Assembly: GCA_905182985.1 (NCBI GenBank)
Contig: CAJJDN010000026.1
Coordinates: 411,245 to 475,244 of the forward strand
Length of the DNA: 64,000 nucleotides
Origin: Paramecium sonneborni
Taxonomy: Eukaryota; Ciliophora; Oligohymenophorea; Peniculida; Parameciidae
Direction of reading: 5' to 3'
Part shown: in pieces, positions 60,795 through 64,000 of the stretch
How the letters are laid out: every line of letters starts with the position of its first letter
Numbering within the stretch: the stretch's first letter is position 1
The notes under the pieces: model-generated
The model's database searches: none
The model's input: the letters and a program-made list of their open reading frames with translations, nothing else
What the model was told of the DNA's origin: nothing
Made by a program: the position numbers and the translations under genes

Positions 60795-63152
60795 ATGGCT
60801 GAATAAGTTGATATTCTAGATTTTAATGAGGCTCATAGGAATAGAAATTCATAAAATCAAGAGCCTGATCGATATTCTGCTAGGAAAATAAAACAATTAC
60901 TCACACTTGAAGATGTAGATTCTTGGATGGAATAAATAAAATTACCTTAAAGTAGAAATTTTTAATTTCCATCTTAATTAGAAAAAGCAATTATTCATGC
61001 TTAGAGTTTTTATATTCATCCAAACAAGAAATTTCTTAAAGATAATCCTAAAATAATAAATTGTGATTGTTGTGGATAAATGATTAGGAGATAAAGATAT
61101 AATATATTTACTTGTGATATGTATGCTATTTTTGCAGGAGAATATGGAATTAGTATACCTTTTTATTTTTCCATTATTAAACTACACTTTTTCATTCTAT
61201 TAACAATAGGCTGTATTTTTGGAATTTATTACTGCTATTTATCAGATAAATATTGCGGATTACTTAATCGAAATAATTAATCAGAAAATGCACTTTATGA
61301 TTAATACTGTACTACCTTATTGGCAGCATAGCATTTCTTATTATATAGTTTTAATAAATAAGAGATCATAAACGAAAATTATGGTGACCAGAAAACTTTC
61401 TATATTTTAGGATATATCGTTTATTTTATAATGATGATGACTCCTTTAATGCATGAAGCTCTATTGAGATTGGAGTAAATAAAATATTGGAAATATGATT
61501 CCTTGAATCATATTCGTATTCCTAAATTAACACTATATATTAAACATATTCCAAAAAAAATTAACGAATAAGAACTATAATAATATATTCAATATGCAAT
61601 AGCTAGTAAGTATAAAGAGAAGATGAGGGATAAATATATTGAAGAGATTGTTTACATATATGATACCCATCCAATTAAAGTTTTAAATGACATAAGATAG
61701 GATACTTATCTTAAAGTATTATAAATAGTAAATGAACTAAAAACCTAACCAAAATTGGAATTAAAAGGATAATTAATAGATTTAGTTTTTTAGTTAATAA
61801 AATAGACAAGGGATATTTAAAAAACTTTGCAATATGGATTACCATTTACATAAAAAGTTATTTTAAAATTTAATTCAGAATCCGTAACAAATTTAGTTTA
61901 TAAATATTATGATAAATCATTCTTTAATAGTGTAATTTAAAGGATTGAATCAATAAAAGAATCTGCATAAAATTATTAAGAATTTTAAAAGGATAAAGTT
62001 GAACTATAAGCTTAATTGCTTGAATAATCTCAAACTCATAGTTCAAAATCGTCAAATATATCTGAATAATAAGATCTTTAAGAGATCGTGAGAGGCTTAT
62101 CTGAAACATTTATCAATCCTCCATAAGAAATAAATGCAAAAATGAATTAGAGTATAATAGACCTTTTGAGACTACCAGAAAATGAAGAATAACAAAAATC
62201 AAATATATAAAAATCTAATATAGATGAGAAAAAAGGTTTACATTTATAAAGAGGATTTCGATAAGATGACATTTTTTGGGAACACATTGGGATGCATACA
62301 TTAAAAAGATTATTTTTGAGACTTATAACTACATGCATAACACTACTTGTTGGTATCATAATTATGGCTCTATTTGAAATATTATTTATTTTAGAATAAC
62401 ATTTGAAAAGAAAAGCTGGTTGGGTTAGTAGTTTAGTTGTAATTGTGATGACCTTATTTATTGTATTCCTTTCAGTTTTTTCAACTATACTTGTTATCTT
62501 TATGACTAAAAGATCAAAAAGATCTACATATTCTTTATAAGAAAAGAATATGATCACTTTCATGTCACCTATTCAATAAGTCTGTATTCTTGCATTTCCA
62601 TTTATTTTTGTACTAAGCATACTACAACAATATTCGGCCTTAAATAATATTTCTGTTGTATTGGCAGTTAGTAAATTAGCTTAAGTGAGACTTATTGCTA
62701 AAGGAATAATACACATTTTCCATTTGAGATCTGTGAAATATAACTCTACAAAAAAGAAAGTAATGAAAAATTTTTAACCTACTTCATATTTCTAAAAGTA
62801 ATTAAATTAATTACTCATTCCCCCTCTCTTTCCTATAAGAAGCAGATTATTTTATATTTTATTTATTTATAGCACTGGCATGATGATGATATTTTTTAAC
62901 CCTATTATGATTATATGGTGTTTGGTATTATAAATTATTTTCTTTTACTATGATAAATATAGTGTCTTAAATGAATACCATTATGACAAACTATTTACTT
63001 TCTAACTTCAAAAATATTTAATTCTAACTTATTAAGTAATTATGATTCCTATATATTGTTACATATATCTAGTTACATTCACAAATACCACATAACACAT
63101 TGGATCAGATGAATCAGTAATTAATAGTAATTTATTCTTAGCTAATTTCTGA
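60795..63152 (+). CDS. OSCA/TMEM63 (CSC1-like) osmosensitive cation channel
   Basis: A 785-residue protein in one intronless frame. Following a polar N-terminus with a Cys cluster (CDCCG), two helices occur around residues 115-215. Next comes the cytosolic RRM-like domain starting TLYIKHIPKKINEQEL, as in the PHM7_cyt part of OSCA proteins. After a long polar insert the core begins at DDIFWEHIG (family: DIIWENL) and contains about seven further helices. OSCA/TMEM63 proteins are mechanically or osmotically gated channels of the plasma membrane or endomembranes. A partial inverted copy lies at 39615-41058. ATG 60795-60797 is the first in-frame start. Confidence 0.85.
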
Positions 63153-64000
63153 ATATTCTACCGTTTCTCCTTTGTGGACTTTTCTCGGATATGGCACCTT
63201 TATTTTATCATTTGCAAGTTTTTTGTTTTTTCGATAACAAATTGCCAATTTCTTTGTATTTGTAATGCTTAGATATTAAAAGCCTTTGAGAGACTCTACA
63301 ATATTTAATGAAAAATCATATTTCCAGAGTTATAATGAATATTTTCATGGTATTTTTCATTGTTATATTTAGATTTGGGAGTACATGAATTAAATTCAAT
63401 CATTGAAGATACATTTAAAAATATGTAATATAAAAATAAATGAATATATATTAAATCACAAAAAGAGTTTATTTTTTAAAAACTTTTATTTTTTGTTTGC
63501 AATTTATAATAATAGTAAAATATGAATATAATTTATTGAGAGGTTTGGCTAGTTACTGTTAACAAATTTTATAAAATTTATTTATAAGATTTAATTCATG
63601 AGTTTACTTTTCTTAATAATTCAATACAACATATGAAATTAAATTAAATTAGATTACTTTTTAAAAAGGATAATTTAACAACTTTCTAAATAGAATAATA
63701 TACAGGAATATTAATAATTACCATAAAACTATTTATTTTGGTCTCAAAATTGATAATAAATATAAAATATCTATAATATGTCATTAATTGTACTTAATTT
63801 ATTTTATGCTTCTTCTAATTTATCAAAATATAATTAAGATATTTTTTTCAAAATAAATTATTTTTATTATTTAAATGATATATTTAATAAATATATCATT
63901 AGTTTAAAAGCTTTTTTATTAAAAAGAATAGATCTAATTGATTACTTATTAATTTAAAATTCATCATAAAAATAATCTAATTTTAAATAAATTAAAAAAA
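61709..64000. repeat. Right arm of the inverted repeat (cut by the window end)
   Basis: The reverse complement of 38767-41058, from inside the OSCA/TMEM63 gene through 848 bp downstream of its stop codon. Its outer end lies beyond the window. The part downstream of 63152 holds no gene. Confidence 0.88.

Noticed and set aside
63900..64000. Telomere at the window end
   Set aside because: No C4A2/C3A3-type repeats; the sequence is the continuing arm of the inverted repeat.

Overview
The window is protein-coding, very AT-rich nuclear DNA of a ciliate, most likely the macronuclear genome of a Paramecium species. Three observations support this. Long conserved proteins are only readable if TAA and TAG are glutamine and TGA is the sole stop. 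Introns are tiny: 54 defined here by frame, all 22-35 nt, nearly all starting GTA. Genes are packed head-to-tail or back-to-back with gaps of often under 200 nt. Codon-phase arithmetic (span minus introns divisible by three) closes for almost every multi-exon model given. Genus assignment is inference.

Layout. 0-17 kb: a polytopic membrane protein, a membrane RING-H2 ligase, two large unknown proteins, a degenerate Arf-like GTPase, an Alba-domain RNA-binding protein with an (RDN)n tail and a 1239-residue RBR ubiquitin ligase. 17-31 kb: ribosomal protein eL41 (22 codons), a 1192-residue TPR protein ending in a CaaX box, an AMPK/MARK-like kinase, a cAMP-receptor-like GPCR, an unknown protein, a second kinase, a CDKL-like kinase and a compact HECT ligase with an MGCCC N-terminus. 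31.5-36.3 kb: a four-domain voltage-gated cation channel. 37-46.4 kb: a broken assembly zone with a tRNA-Ser gene in two copies, a run of 662 N, a truncated tRNA-like element, a truncated inverted copy of an OSCA/TMEM63 gene, short ORFs and one coiled-coil gene. 46.5-64 kb: SDHAF2-like assembly factor, an unknown protein, an IRE/MAST-type AGC kinase, an unknown protein, a Tubby protein, a RanBP2-type zinc-finger protein, a kinase with a PH-like N-terminus, a cytosolic carboxypeptidase (CCP/AGBL) and a complete OSCA/TMEM63 gene.

There is no operon logic, but two themes recur: ubiquitin ligation (RING-H2, RBR, HECT) and cilium/membrane signalling (voltage-gated channel, CDKL-like kinase, Tubby, tubulin-type carboxypeptidase, GPCR, OSCA channel).

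Three of the four N positions (2843, 37352-38013, 45176) are flanked on both sides by the same 0.45-1.24 kb sequence, the mark of unmerged contig overlaps; the fourth (41059) is flanked by a diverged repeat. At least 2.29 kb is also present as an inverted copy 20.7 kb away. Copy number in 0.4-4 kb and 36.9-46.4 kb should therefore not be taken at face value.
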